Assembly (NCBI RefSeq): GCF_001984195.1
Contig: NZ_MTQN01000012.1
Coordinates: 2,046,001-2,110,000 of the forward strand
Reading direction: 5' to 3'
Length of the DNA: 64,000 bases
Origin: Kribbella sp. ALI-6-A
Lineage (GTDB): Bacteria; Actinomycetota; Actinomycetes; Propionibacteriales; Kribbellaceae
Part shown: one piece after another, positions 16,324-24,743 of the stretch
Numbering within the stretch: position 1 is the first letter of the stretch
How the letters are laid out: each line of letters begins with the position of its first letter
Translations under genes and position numbers: made by a program
Notes under the pieces: model-generated
Told to the model about the DNA's origin: nothing
Database searches by the model: none
The model's input: the letters and a program-made list of their open reading frames with translations, nothing else

Positions 16324-18222
16324 ATGAGCGCTAGCGTGGAGCCCGTGAGCGGTGAGCCGAGGTTCGGGGTGCTCGGGCCGGTTGTTGCCTGGGACAACAA
16401 CGGCGAACCGCTGCCGTTGAAGGGACCCCGGCATCGCGCGGTCCTGGCCCGGCTGATCGTGGCGCGGGGGCGGGTGGTTCCGGTCGGCGTACTGGTCAAC
16501 GATCTGTGGACCGCTCCGCCGGCCGGAGCGGTCAGCGCGGTGCGGACCTTCGTCGCCGCGCTGCGCCGGGCGCTGGAGCCCGAGCGGGAAGCCCGGGCGA
16601 AACCTCGCGTGCTGATCACCGACGGTCCTGGTTATGCGCTGCGGCTGGCGCCGGACGCGGTGGACGCCTGGCGATTCGAGCGGGCGGTCGCTTCGTCGTC
16701 CGGGGTCGAGGAAGCGTTGGGGTGGTGGCGGGGACCGGCGTACGCGGATTTTCCGGACGAGGCCTGGGCTCGCGCGGAGCGGTCGCGGTTGACCGAGCTG
16801 CGGCTGCAGGCGGTGGAGCAGGTGGCTGCCGAGCGGTTGCGGTCGGGGCGGGCCGCGGCGGCGGTGCCCGATCTGGATGCGCATGTCAGCGAGCATCCGT
16901 GGCGCGAGGAGGGCTGGCGGCTGCTGGCGCTCGCGCTGTACCGGTCGGGCAGACAAGGCGACGCCCTGGCCGTACTGCGCCGAGCCCGCGCGCTGCTGGT
17001 GGACCAGCTGGGACTGGATCCCGGCCCGAACCTCCGGCAACTCGAAACCGACGTCCTCCGCCAGGCGGCGCACTTGATGGAGCCGACGGTGGTCCCGGGA
17101 ACGGCTGCGGTGTGGGATCGGGCGGTGGCGGCGTACAACCAAGGTGTGGGACCACGTGCCCGCCTGGAGTCGACCGTGGGGCTGCTGCGGAGTCTCGCGA
17201 TCACCGGAGGCAGCGGCCTGGTCGCCTCCCGCGAACACCGGCTGGCGGCGATCACCGCGGCGGAGGAGCTCGGCGATCCCGAGCTGACGGCCCGGGTGAT
17301 CGGCGCGTACGACGTCCCCGCGATCTGGACCCGCTCCGACGACGAGCAACAGGCCGCCGCGGTCGTCGCCGCCGCCGAGCGCACCCTCGCGTCGAGCGAC
17401 GGGCTCGCGGCACCCGTGCGGGCTCGGTTGCTGGCGACGATCGCCATAGAGTCGCGGGGAACCGGGTCGCCGCGCGCCCGTGCCGCAGCTGTTGAAGCCG
17501 TCGAAATCGCTCGTGGGCTCGACGATCCCGGCGTACTGGCCTTCGCTCTCAACGGCCTGTTTCTGCAGACCTTCCACCGCACCGGCCTCGCGCCGGAACG
17601 CGACGCGATCGGCGCCGAGCTGATCGCGTTGGCCGGCCGCCACGGTCTCGTTCCGTACGAGGTGCTCGGGCATCTCATCCGCATCCAAGCCCTCAGCGCG
17701 CTGGGCGACTTCGAGTCCGCCGACGCGCACGCGGCCGCCGCGGACGACCTTGCGAGCAAGCACGAGACCCCGTTGGTCGCCGTCTTCACCCGCTGGTACG
17801 GCGTACTGCGTGATCCCGGTGAGGCTGCGTACCGCGAGGTCGCGAAGCTGCTCGACGGTGCCGGAATGCCTGGTGTGCAACGGGGTTTGCTGCCGCTCGC
17901 GGTGCTGACCGTGCGGCTTCGCGAACGGCGGCCGCTGGATCCCGGCGCGGACTACGGGCCGTACGAGCCGTGGGTGCGACCGCTCTTCGACGGCGAAGAG
18001 CTCGACGCTGTACCGGACCCGCCGCAGGACCTGCTCCAGGAGCTGCTCTGGGTTCTCGTCGCCGAGGCAGCCCTTGCCTTTGGCAACAAATTGGCGATGG
18101 ACCGGACCGCCCGGGCTCTCGAACCGGCCCGCGCCGAACTGGCCGCCGGTAGTGGCCTGATCACCCTCGGTTCCGTCGCCGAAGTGCTGGATCGCCTGCG
18201 AACCCGGCGTACTGGACACTGA
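16324..18222 (+). CDS. AfsR/SARP-like transcriptional regulator with BTAD domain
   Basis: 632 residues. An N-terminal winged helix (FGVLGPVVAW, LPLKGPRHRAVLARLIVARG, VRTFVAALRRALEP) is followed by the bacterial transcriptional activation domain (HPWREEGWRLLALALYRSGR, LVDQLGLDPGPNLRQLE). The remaining 370 residues are Ala/Leu-rich helices, TPR-like in character; I see no P-loop, so it lacks the NB-ARC ATPase of full AfsR. The start is uncertain: ATG 16324 or GTG 16345, the latter with GGAG upstream. It faces the dehalogenase-like gene. Confidence 0.88.
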   Translation: MSASVEPVSGEPRFGVLGPVVAWDNNGEPLPLKGPRHRAVLARLIVARGRVVPVGVLVNDLWTAPPAGAVSAVRTFVAALRRALEPEREARAKPRVLITDGPGYALRLAPDAVDAWRFERAVASSSGVEEALGWWRGPAYADFPDEAWARAERSRLTELRLQAVEQVAAERLRSGRAAAAVPDLDAHVSEHPWREEGWRLLALALYRSGRQGDALAVLRRARALLVDQLGLDPGPNLRQLETDVLRQAAHLMEPTVVPGTAAVWDRAVAAYNQGVGPRARLESTVGLLRSLAITGGSGLVASREHRLAAITAAEELGDPELTARVIGAYDVPAIWTRSDDEQQAAAVVAAAERTLASSDGLAAPVRARLLATIAIESRGTGSPRARAAAVEAVEIARGLDDPGVLAFALNGLFLQTFHRTGLAPERDAIGAELIALAGRHGLVPYEVLGHLIRIQALSALGDFESADAHAAAADDLASKHETPLVAVFTRWYGVLRDPGEAAYREVAKLLDGAGMPGVQRGLLPLAVLTVRLRERRPLDPGADYGPYEPWVRPLFDGEELDAVPDPPQDLLQELLWVLVAEAALAFGNKLAMDRTARALEPARAELAAGSGLITLGSVAEVLDRLRTRRTGH

Positions 18223-18227
18223 GTCGT

Positions 18228-18755
18228 ATGACGATCAGGTACGGCGGTCCCGGGGTGCGGATCGCGGGGGACGGGCTGGTGCTGCGGGAGTGGGAGCGGG
18301 GTGACCTGGCCGCGATGTCCGAGCTGTTCGACGACCCGGAGGTCGCGTACTGGACACCGCTGCGCGCGCCGTTCGACCTGGCCGCGGCCGAGGCGTACTA
18401 CGACGCCGCGCACACCGACAACGGGCGGCTCCACCTCGCCATCACCACCGACGGCGAGAAGCCGCTCGGCGAGGTGATGGTGAACCAGAAGACGAGCTCC
18501 CTCGGGTACGCCGTAGGGCCGGCACACCGCGGGCAGGGGCTCGCGGTGCGCGCACTCGCTCTGCTGACCGGCTACGCGCACGAGGTGCTCGAGCTGCCGC
18601 GGCTGATCCTGGAGATCGAGCCGGACAACCAGGCCAGCATCTCTGTCGCCAAGCGCACCGGCTACACGCTCACCGACCTCCCGCCGACCAAGCTGATGGA
18701 CAAGGGCCGGGACCTGGTGTTGCTGACCTGGGAGCACCTGGCCCCGACGCGCTAA
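18228..18755 (+). CDS. GNAT family N-acetyltransferase
   Basis: 175 residues of the RimJ/RimL-like GNAT type: LVLREWERGDLAAMSELFDD, YWTPLRAPFDLAAAEAYY, then the acetyl-CoA loop AVGPAHRGQGLAVRAL and LILEIEPDNQASISVAKRTG. It acetylates an unknown amine. It starts 5 bases after the BTAD regulator stop, so it is probably co-transcribed. It overlaps the convergent methyltransferase remnant by 4 bases. Confidence 0.9.
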   Translation: MTIRYGGPGVRIAGDGLVLREWERGDLAAMSELFDDPEVAYWTPLRAPFDLAAAEAYYDAAHTDNGRLHLAITTDGEKPLGEVMVNQKTSSLGYAVGPAHRGQGLAVRALALLTGYAHEVLELPRLILEIEPDNQASISVAKRTGYTLTDLPPTKLMDKGRDLVLLTWEHLAPTR

Positions 18756-19269
18756 GCAGCGAGCCGGGCCCGGACCGCCAACGCTGCCGGCACGGGGCCG
18801 CCGTCCGGCTCGACGACGTGGTCGAGCGCGAGCCCCGCCGCGAGAAACGCGTTCAGGAACTCGGCCAGCGGGATGTGCCGCATCCCGACCGTCGCGCGAA
18901 TCCCGTCACCGCTCCACCACGCCGACGGCTCGTGCCACCCCGACTGCCGGTACGACGGATGCGCGAGCCGGCCGCCGTCCTCCTGGTACTCCACGTGCGG
19001 CCCGTTGAAGCACGGGTGCACGCCGTAGAAGTAGCACAGCCCGCCGGGCCGCAGCACCCGCGCGATCTCCCGCAGGGTCCCGGCGAAGTCGTCGAGATCG
19101 GTCGAGATCCACAGCGCCAGCACGTCGTCGAAACTGCCCGCCGCGAACGGCAGCCGCGCCGAGTCGCTCTCCACCAGCGGCACGTCGCCCTTCTCCCGCG
19201 CGAACCGCAACTGGTCCGCCGAACGGTCCAGGCCGACCACCCGGCCACTCCGTTGTAACGTGCTCCCAT
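18752..19269 (-). pseudogene. Class I SAM methyltransferase, broken by internal deletion and frameshift
   Basis: The frame from 19240 to 18752 reads as a SAM methyltransferase from motif II onward (VVGLDRSADQLRFAREKGD, SARLPFAAGSFDDVLAL, EIARVLRPGGLCYFYGV) but lacks the glycine-rich SAM motif I. Just upstream, in another frame, the ATG at 19269 follows an AGGAG and encodes MGARYNGVAGW, the usual opening of such enzymes. The two parts meet near 19240, so roughly 40 residues including motif I appear to be deleted, with a frameshift at the junction. Translation of a partial protein from the GTG at 19240 is possible, but it should not bind SAM. Confidence 0.75.
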
Positions 19270-19296
19270 CCCTGGCTCCTACCCCTCACTTAGGTG

Positions 19297-19320
19297 CGCA
19301 AGCACACTTGCGGGTAGGCT
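19297..19320 (+). promoter_or_regulatory. Putative bS22 promoter with adjacent inverted repeat
   Basis: A -10 hexamer TAGGCT (19315-19320) lies 36 bases before the bS22 GTG. Just upstream CGCAAG-CACA-CTTGCG (19297-19312) is a 6-bp inverted repeat in the spacer region, a possible operator. No convincing -35 is seen. Confidence 0.35.
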
Positions 19321-19356
19321 TTGCCGACGCTCTCTTTATGTTTGGAAGGTCCAACT

Positions 19357-19458
19357 GTGGGTTCGGTTATCAAGAAGCGCCGTAAGCGGATGGCGAAGAA
19401 GAAGCACCGCAAGCTGCTGAAGAAGACGCGGGTGCAGCGCCGCAAGCTCGGCAAGTAA
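19357..19458 (+). CDS. Small ribosomal protein bS22 / AURKAIP1-COX24-type, 33 aa
   Basis: A 33-residue, extremely basic protein beginning [19 protein letters not shown] and ending VQRRKLGK. This is the actinobacterial AURKAIP1/COX24-domain peptide found in mycobacterial 30S subunits as bS22. The GTG start is 6 bases after GGAAGG. In mycobacteria the equivalent gene (Rv0500B) lies directly after the small HTH gene and before the epimerase; here the HTH is 4 kb away. A strong terminator follows. It is short enough to be missed by usual gene finders. Confidence 0.95.
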   Translation: MGSVIKKRRKRMAKKKHRKLLKKTRVQRRKLGK

Positions 19459-19466
19459 GCAGTTCG

Positions 19467-19491
19467 AGCCGCTCTGGTCACCAGAGCGGCT
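19467..19491 (+). terminator. Terminator after bS22
   Basis: AGCCGCTCTGG-TCA-CCAGAGCGGCT is a perfect 11-bp stem with a 3-base loop starting 8 bases after the bS22 stop. It is followed by TGTGTGGGTT, a weak U-tract. It separates bS22 from the epimerase gene. Confidence 0.8.
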
Positions 19492-19522
19492 GTGTGGGTT
19501 GCTGTCTGGCTGGGGGTCACTC

Positions 19523-20530
19523 GTGGCACAGGTGGTGATGGTGACCGGCGTCTCCCGGGACGCCGGTGCTCGGTGTGCGCGGCGGCTGGCCGCGGACCCG
19601 TCCATCGAGACCGTGATCGGGGTCGACGTGGTCCCGCCCCGGGCCGAGCTCGGCCGCGTCCGGTTCGTCCGGGCGGACATTCGCAACCCCGTGATCGCCA
19701 AGGTCATTGCCGGTGAGGACGTCGACACTGTCGTCCACACGGGCGTGGTCGCGACCCCTGGCAGCGCCGGTGGCCGGTCGTCGATGAAGGAGATCAACGT
19801 CATCGGCACCATGCAGCTTCTCGCCGCGTGCCAGAAGGCGCCCGGGCTGCGCAAGCTGGTGGTCAAGTCGTCGACCACGGTCTACGGCGCGGGTCCTCGC
19901 GACCCCGCGATGTTCACCGAGGAGATGGCTCCGCGGGCGATCCACCAGACCGGGTTGAGCAAGGACGCCGTCGAGGTCGAGGGCTACGTGCGCGGGTTCG
20001 CCCGGCGCCGTCCCGACGTGACCGTCAGCACCCTGCGGATGGCCAACTGGATCGGTCCGCAGACCGACTCCCCGATCACCCGGTACTTCGAGCTCCCGGT
20101 GGTCCCCACCGTTCTCGGGTACGACGCCCGCCTGCAGTTCCTGCACGAGAGCGACGGCGTCGAGGCGATCCATCACGCCACCGTCGAAGACCTGCCGGGC
20201 ACGTTCAACCTTGCCGGCGACGGCATCCTGGTGCTGTCCCAGGCGATCCGCCGGCTCGGCCGTCCGGTCGTCCGGCTCCCGTCCTTCACCGCGTCGAGCA
20301 CGGCGGCCGTCGTCCGCCGGGCGCGGCTGGCCGACTTCTCGCCGGACCAGATCACCTTTCTCACCTACGGCCGCGTGGTGGACACGACCCGGATGCGGAC
20401 CGAGTTCGGCTTCGAGCCGCGGTACACGACGGCCGAGGCCTTCGACGACTTCCGTGCCGCGCTCGGCCCCGGCGCGGTGACCACCGCTTCCAGGCTGCTG
20501 ACGGCCGGACTGGGGGCAGTACGTGGCTGA
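19523..20530 (+). CDS. NAD-dependent epimerase/dehydratase (GalE2-like, Rv0501 neighbourhood)
   Basis: 335 residues of the extended SDR type: VVMVTGVSRDAGARCARRLA (a degenerate nucleotide-binding glycine motif), DTVVHTGVVATPG, and STTVYGAGPRDPAMF. The catalytic YxxxK is not in its usual form (the corresponding region reads IHQTGLSKDAVEVEGYV), so activity may be altered. The GTG at 19523 follows TGGGGG. Its stop overlaps the start of the acyltransferase by 8 bases. The pair corresponds to Rv0501-Rv0502 of mycobacteria. Confidence 0.88.
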   Translation: MAQVVMVTGVSRDAGARCARRLAADPSIETVIGVDVVPPRAELGRVRFVRADIRNPVIAKVIAGEDVDTVVHTGVVATPGSAGGRSSMKEINVIGTMQLLAACQKAPGLRKLVVKSSTTVYGAGPRDPAMFTEEMAPRAIHQTGLSKDAVEVEGYVRGFARRRPDVTVSTLRMANWIGPQTDSPITRYFELPVVPTVLGYDARLQFLHESDGVEAIHHATVEDLPGTFNLAGDGILVLSQAIRRLGRPVVRLPSFTASSTAAVVRRARLADFSPDQITFLTYGRVVDTTRMRTEFGFEPRYTTAEAFDDFRAALGPGAVTTASRLLTAGLGAVRG

Positions 20531-21596
20531 CGCCGACGTCATCCCGATCGGCTCCGGCGGACGGCCCGGCCGCGGCAGCGCCCGCCGTACGACGCCGTCG
20601 GCCGCGGCGCGCTCGCTGGCCGGCAAGAACTACCAGCGGCCCGAGCCGGACCCCCAGTCCGAGCCGGACGACCTGGTCGACGGTCCGACTGCCGAGCAGC
20701 CGGCTGTCGACGAGCTGCCCGACTTCGCCGGCTTCGAGCAGGTGGTCCGGGACATGTTCGGCGACGCGGGGGAGCGCAAGGTCGCGGAGTGGCTGGCGTT
20801 CCTGCGGCGGCGACTCACCGGGCAGTACGAGGTCGACGAGTTCGGGTACGACGCCGAGCTGACCGATCAGGTGCTGCTGTCGGGGCTGCGGCCGCTGGCC
20901 GAGAAGTGGTTCCGGGTCGAGGTGCGCGGCATCGAGAACATCCCGGACACCGGCAGCGCGCTGATCGTCGCGAACCACTCGGGCACGATGCCGCTCGACG
21001 GCCTGATCACCCAGCTGGTCGTTGCCGACCACGCCAACCGCCCGTTGCGCACGCTCGCCGCCGACCTGGTCTTCCGTACGCCGTTCGTCGGTGAGCTGGC
21101 CCGCAAGGGCGGTGCGACGCTGGCGTGCAACGACGACGCCGAGCGGCTGCTGCGCGAGGGCAACCTGGTCGGCGTCTGGCCGGAAGGCTTCAAGGGACTC
21201 GGCAAGCCGTTCAGCGAGCGGTACAAGCTGCAGCGCTTCGGCCGCGGCGGTTTCGTCAGCGCGGCCATGCGGACCGGCGTACCGATCGTGCCGTGTTCGA
21301 TCGTCGGCGCCGAGGAGATTTATCCACTGGTCGGCAACATCGCCTCGCTGGCGCGTCTGCTCGGCGTCCCGTACATCCCGGTCACGCCGTTCTTCCCGCT
21401 GCTCGGCCCGCTCGGCTTGATCCCGCTGCCGTCGAAGTGGCTGATCGAGTTCGGCGAGCCGATCCGCACCGACGAATTCCCCGAAGGCGCGGCCGACGAC
21501 CCGATGCTGGTCTTCAACGTCACCGACCAGGTCCGCGAAACCATCCAGCAGACTCTGTACGCGCTGCTCATGCAACGCCGCAGCGTCTTCTTCTGA
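20523..21596 (+). CDS. PlsC-like 1-acylglycerol-3-phosphate acyltransferase (Rv0502-like)
   Basis: 357 residues. A low-complexity N-terminal 65 residues precede a PlsC domain. The acyltransferase box is IVANHSGTMPLDGL (HxxxxD), followed by GGATLACNDDAERLL, NLVGVWPEGFKGLGKP (glycerol-phosphate binding) and GVPIVPCSIVGAEEIYP. It transfers acyl groups at the membrane, probably in phospholipid synthesis. The start GTG overlaps the epimerase gene, so the two are coupled. Confidence 0.92.
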   Translation: MADADVIPIGSGGRPGRGSARRTTPSAAARSLAGKNYQRPEPDPQSEPDDLVDGPTAEQPAVDELPDFAGFEQVVRDMFGDAGERKVAEWLAFLRRRLTGQYEVDEFGYDAELTDQVLLSGLRPLAEKWFRVEVRGIENIPDTGSALIVANHSGTMPLDGLITQLVVADHANRPLRTLAADLVFRTPFVGELARKGGATLACNDDAERLLREGNLVGVWPEGFKGLGKPFSERYKLQRFGRGGFVSAAMRTGVPIVPCSIVGAEEIYPLVGNIASLARLLGVPYIPVTPFFPLLGPLGLIPLPSKWLIEFGEPIRTDEFPEGAADDPMLVFNVTDQVRETIQQTLYALLMQRRSVFF

Positions 21597-21854
21597 CCGA
21601 GCGATGAGCGCCGTCGAGCATCCCTAAACGGGGTCTGATCCGCGCGCTGCACGACGCGATGGCGACGTTCGATCTGCCGTACGTCGGTCACCCTCTCGGG
21701 ACCCGGGAAGGATCACCGCACTGCGGACACCCTGCCGGGACCGCGGACACGGTACGACCTGTGCGCCGTGACGGTTTCATGTCCGGGGTCCGGAGGCCGA
21801 CGCGGGCGGAACCCGGCACCAGCGGCCTGCAGACCGCAGTCCCCGAGACAAACG
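21597..21854. other. Intergenic region without a supported gene
   Basis: About 260 bases between the acyltransferase stop and the terminator. Open frames here (for example ATG 21659) have neither a ribosome binding site nor recognisable protein content. The only structure I see is the terminator at its right end. Confidence 0.6.
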
Positions 21855-21885
21855 AAGAGCCCCGGCCGTAGCGGCCGGGGCTCTT
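21855..21885. terminator. Bidirectional terminator between acyltransferase and rsbN-like gene
   Basis: AAGAGCCCCGGCCG-TAG-CGGCCGGGGCTCTT is a perfect 14-bp stem with flanking A and T runs on opposite sides. It lies between two convergent genes and 15 bases after the minus-strand stop, so it can end both transcripts. Confidence 0.9.
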
Positions 21886-21900
21886 TGAAGGGTCGTGCTG

Positions 21901-23124
21901 CTACTTCCAGGGAGGTAGCAGAGTCTGGACCACGCCGGGCAGGTTGATCGTCGGCAGTGGCAGGCTCAGGGTCGGGAACGGCCAGGGCCAGCTCGGCGTT
22001 CCCGGGGTGGGCAGGCTCGGAACCGGGGGCCCGGACGGCGTCACCGTCGGAGATCCGGTCGGTCGGTTGCCGGGCGGAGTCAGCAGCTGGGTCGGCTGCG
22101 TCGTCGTGTTCCGCTCCTCGACCTTCGTGGTGTCCGGCACCTGGGTCGGTGCCGTACTCGGCTTGGCGCTCGCGCTCGTGCTCGGGCTGGTCTTGGCCGA
22201 CGGCACGACCGGACCCGACTTGATCGGGTCCTCCGGGTCGGACGGCTGACCGGGCTCGGGCTGCTGCTCCGTGCTCGGCTGGGTCGAGCCCTTCGCCGGC
22301 TTGGGCTGGTCGCACTTGGGGCAGGCCAGCGTGGTGTGCCGGGTCAGTTCCTCGATCGTCGCGATCGCTTCCACGGCCGACTTCAGCGACTCGGGCGGCA
22401 ACTTCGGAGCGAGCTCACCGATGGCCTGGCGGGCGCTGGTGATGAACGTCGTGATCGCCGTGATCGAGCTGGGGTCGTCGTCCTGCTGGTACGACGCGAC
22501 GAGCCGGGACACACCCTTGCGGGCCTGCTGCGAGAACAGGACGAGCGTGCTGTCGATGGCGGCCGCGTCGCCGCCGTTCGACACCAGCGCGTCCACCTCG
22601 GACAGCCTGGTCATCGCGTGCTCGAGATCACGCCGGCCGCGGGAGTCGTCCCCGACGCTGACGTTGGTCGAGACGTTCTCGATGCTGCGTTTCATCCCGT
22701 ACAGCGTGTCGCCGGGCATCGCCTGCTGGGCGGCGGCAGCGGAACCGATGCCACCTCCGAGCAGGACGAGTGCGGCGGTGCTCGCCACCAGCCGGATCCT
22801 CCGGCCGGGGCGATGACGGATCGGTGTCACGGACGCCTCGTCGTCCTCGCGGGGCGGCAAATCCTCCTCGCTGTCCGGCGAGCTGTGTACCACGGTCGGA
22901 GTCGTTGCCGCCCGGGCCGCCGCCTGCTCCAGCAGACGGTGCCTCAGTTCGGCACTGAACTCCGGTCGCGGTGCGACTGCCCCGGCGGTCCTCAGGCGCC
23001 CGGCCAGTTCCACAGCTTCCAGCAACTCAGGGTCATCGCTCAGTCGCGAAGAGTGACGGGGCCCGTGATCGACGGCGTGCGCGAAAGCATCCGCGCGCGC
23101 TCGAGCCCTGGTTAGGTCACTCAT
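21901..23124 (-). CDS. DUF5667 membrane protein, RsbN-like anti-sigma factor of BldN
   Basis: 407 residues: a cytoplasmic N-terminal domain (1-108), one membrane helix at about 111-132, an extracytoplasmic DUF5667-like helical domain (about 135-260), a CPKC motif (Cys268, Cys271) and a 130-residue Pro/Ser/Thr tail. It lies downstream of the BldN-type sigma gene. In Streptomyces the equivalent protein RsbN is a membrane-bound DUF5667 anti-sigma that inhibits BldN through its cytoplasmic part. Role here inferred from domain and position. Confidence 0.88.
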   Translation of the reverse strand: MSDLTRARARADAFAHAVDHGPRHSSRLSDDPELLEAVELAGRLRTAGAVAPRPEFSAELRHRLLEQAAARAATTPTVVHSSPDSEEDLPPREDDEASVTPIRHRPGRRIRLVASTAALVLLGGGIGSAAAAQQAMPGDTLYGMKRSIENVSTNVSVGDDSRGRRDLEHAMTRLSEVDALVSNGGDAAAIDSTLVLFSQQARKGVSRLVASYQQDDDPSSITAITTFITSARQAIGELAPKLPPESLKSAVEAIATIEELTRHTTLACPKCDQPKPAKGSTQPSTEQQPEPGQPSDPEDPIKSGPVVPSAKTSPSTSASAKPSTAPTQVPDTTKVEERNTTTQPTQLLTPPGNRPTGSPTVTPSGPPVPSLPTPGTPSWPWPFPTLSLPLPTINLPGVVQTLLPPWK

Positions 23125-23231
23125 GAGTTCTCGTTCTCCTCAATGGTCCAGTCGGGGTCACCGACAGGTCCTCACCAGGCAAACGAGGAAACTCCCTGAC
23201 TGGTTACGGAAGACATTCGTTGCCATCCGTC

Positions 23232-23804
23232 TCACCTCAAGTCCTTGGGGATTACCTTCGCCAGGTGCCTGACGGCCCTCAACTGCAGTTGCTTGACCGC
23301 GCCTTCGGATTTCTCCAGCGCCTTGGCCGTTTCGGCGATCGACAGACCCGCGAAAAATCGCATGGTCAGGCAGTCGCGCTGCTCGTCCGGCAAGGCCGCG
23401 ACGGCGTCCCGCAGCACCTCGGCGGTCGCGGCGGCCAGTACGTCGACCTCCGGCCCCTCGGTCTGCCGGTCGTGCGTCTCGATCTCGTCGGTGACCACCT
23501 CGAGCCGCACGCGGCCCGACTTGTAGTGGTCGGTGATCAGGTTGCGGGCGATCGTCACCAGCCAGGCACCGAAGTCCCGGCCCTGCCAGCGGAACGAGTC
23601 CAGCGCGCGCAGCGCCCGGACGAACGTCTCGCTGGTCAGGTCCTCGGCCAGGGCCGAGGAAGACACCCGCGCGTAGATGTAGCGATAGACGGTGAGCGAG
23701 TACTCGTCGTACAGCTCACCGAATGCACCGACGTCTCCAGCCTGGGCGCGATCGACGAGCTCTGCACGTCTCATCCCGTCCGGGCTCGGCTCCGGCGTCG
23801 TCAA
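23232..23804 (-). CDS. bldN: ECF sigma factor of the BldN type
   Basis: 190 residues with both ECF domains: sigma-2 (VGAFGELYDEYSLTVYRYIY, then DLTSETFVRALRAL) and sigma-4 (LPDEQRDCLTMRFFAGLSIA and the HTH AKALEKSEGAVKQLQLRA). Its neighbours (DUF5667 membrane protein below; HAD phosphatase, glutaredoxin-like, rex and hem genes above) match the Streptomyces bldN locus. BldN directs aerial development genes there. The chosen start is TTG 23804 after GGGGAGAG; ATG 23774 is the alternative. The long N-terminal pro-sequence of Streptomyces BldN is absent. Confidence 0.88.
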   Translation of the reverse strand: MTTPEPSPDGMRRAELVDRAQAGDVGAFGELYDEYSLTVYRYIYARVSSSALAEDLTSETFVRALRALDSFRWQGRDFGAWLVTIARNLITDHYKSGRVRLEVVTDEIETHDRQTEGPEVDVLAAATAEVLRDAVAALPDEQRDCLTMRFFAGLSIAETAKALEKSEGAVKQLQLRAVRHLAKVIPKDLR

Positions 23805-23818
23805 GATCTCTCCCCGTT

Positions 23819-24706
23819 TCAACTGACACGTCTACGACTGGCACATCCGCGACTGAGACATCGTTGGATGGCCACAGCGGCTGAGACAGCACCGAGCGTT
23901 ACGCCTGAAGCACCGGCTGTCAACAGGGCCAGGCGCGTCGCCCTGCGTCCGGTCCGGTAGTCCCGGACCTGCCAGCCGGCCACTTCGGCATGCCGCCGCA
24001 GCCTGCTGTCAGGGTTGATCGCCCACGGATTCCCCACCATTTCCAGCATCGGCAAGTCGTTCACCGAGTCCGAGTACGCCGAGCACGCGGTCAGGTCGAG
24101 CCCCTCGTGCGCGGCCAGTGCCCGGACGGCTTCCGCCTTGGCCGGGCCGTGCAGAATATCGCCCACGAGTACACCTGTATAGACCCCGTCACTCTGCGCT
24201 GCAACCGTCCCCAGCGCGCCGGTCAGACCGAGTCGCCGGGCCAGCACCTGGGCCACCTCGACCGGTGCCGCGGTGACCAGCCAGACCCGTTCGCCGGCGT
24301 CCAGGTGCCGCTGCGCCAGCGCTTTGGTGCCCGGCCAGATCCTGTCCGCCATGAGTTCGTCGAAAATTTCCTCGACCAGGATCTTCACTTCCGACACCCG
24401 GTGGCCGGCGATGAACGACAGCGCCGCCGAGCGGGCCTTGTCGACCGACTCGGGGGTCTCGCCGCGCAGCCGGAAGGCGAGTTGCTGCCAGGCCTTGCCG
24501 GCGATCTCGCCGAAGCTGAAGAACCGGCGCCGGTACAGACCTCGCGCCAGGTGGTACACCGAGGCGCCCTGCAGCAGCGTGTTGTCGACGTCGAAGAACG
24601 CGGCGGCGTGGCCGACCGGAGGGGTCGCCAGCGCGGCTTCCAGCTCAGCCGCGGCCGCACTGGCCTCACCGGCCAGCACCGACCGGGCGCGAAGGTCCCG
24701 AGTCAC
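23819..24706 (-). CDS. HAD-IB family phosphatase (SerB1-like)
   Basis: 295 residues. The HAD core begins FFDVDNTLLQGASVYHLARG (motif I), followed by WLVTAAPVEVAQVLARRL (motif II) and the late SDSVNDLPMLEMVG (motif IV). A C-terminal hydrophobic helix (LALLTAGASGVTLGAVSAAV) suggests membrane attachment. In mycobacteria the equivalent position holds serB1; phosphoserine phosphatase activity is unproven. The GTG at 24706 lies 7 bases after TAAGGT (24714-24719), so it is probably leaderless; longer frames overlap the divergent gene. Confidence 0.88.
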   Translation of the reverse strand: MTRDLRARSVLAGEASAAAAELEAALATPPVGHAAAFFDVDNTLLQGASVYHLARGLYRRRFFSFGEIAGKAWQQLAFRLRGETPESVDKARSAALSFIAGHRVSEVKILVEEIFDELMADRIWPGTKALAQRHLDAGERVWLVTAAPVEVAQVLARRLGLTGALGTVAAQSDGVYTGVLVGDILHGPAKAEAVRALAAHEGLDLTACSAYSDSVNDLPMLEMVGNPWAINPDSRLRRHAEVAGWQVRDYRTGRRATRLALLTAGASGVTLGAVSAAVAIQRCLSRGCASRRRVS

Positions 24707-24743
24707 CCTGAGGACCTTAACGGGAACATGACAGACTCGCCTG

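Noticed and set aside
15292-18219. 975-residue minus-strand open frame
   Set aside because: It runs antisense through the BTAD regulator and is Arg/Gly/His-rich, the mark of a GC-rich shadow frame. Only the part encoding the hydrolase, in another frame, is real.
21659-21871. 70-residue plus-strand frame before the terminator
   Set aside because: No ribosome binding site, no -10 spacing and no family resemblance; it runs into the terminator stem.
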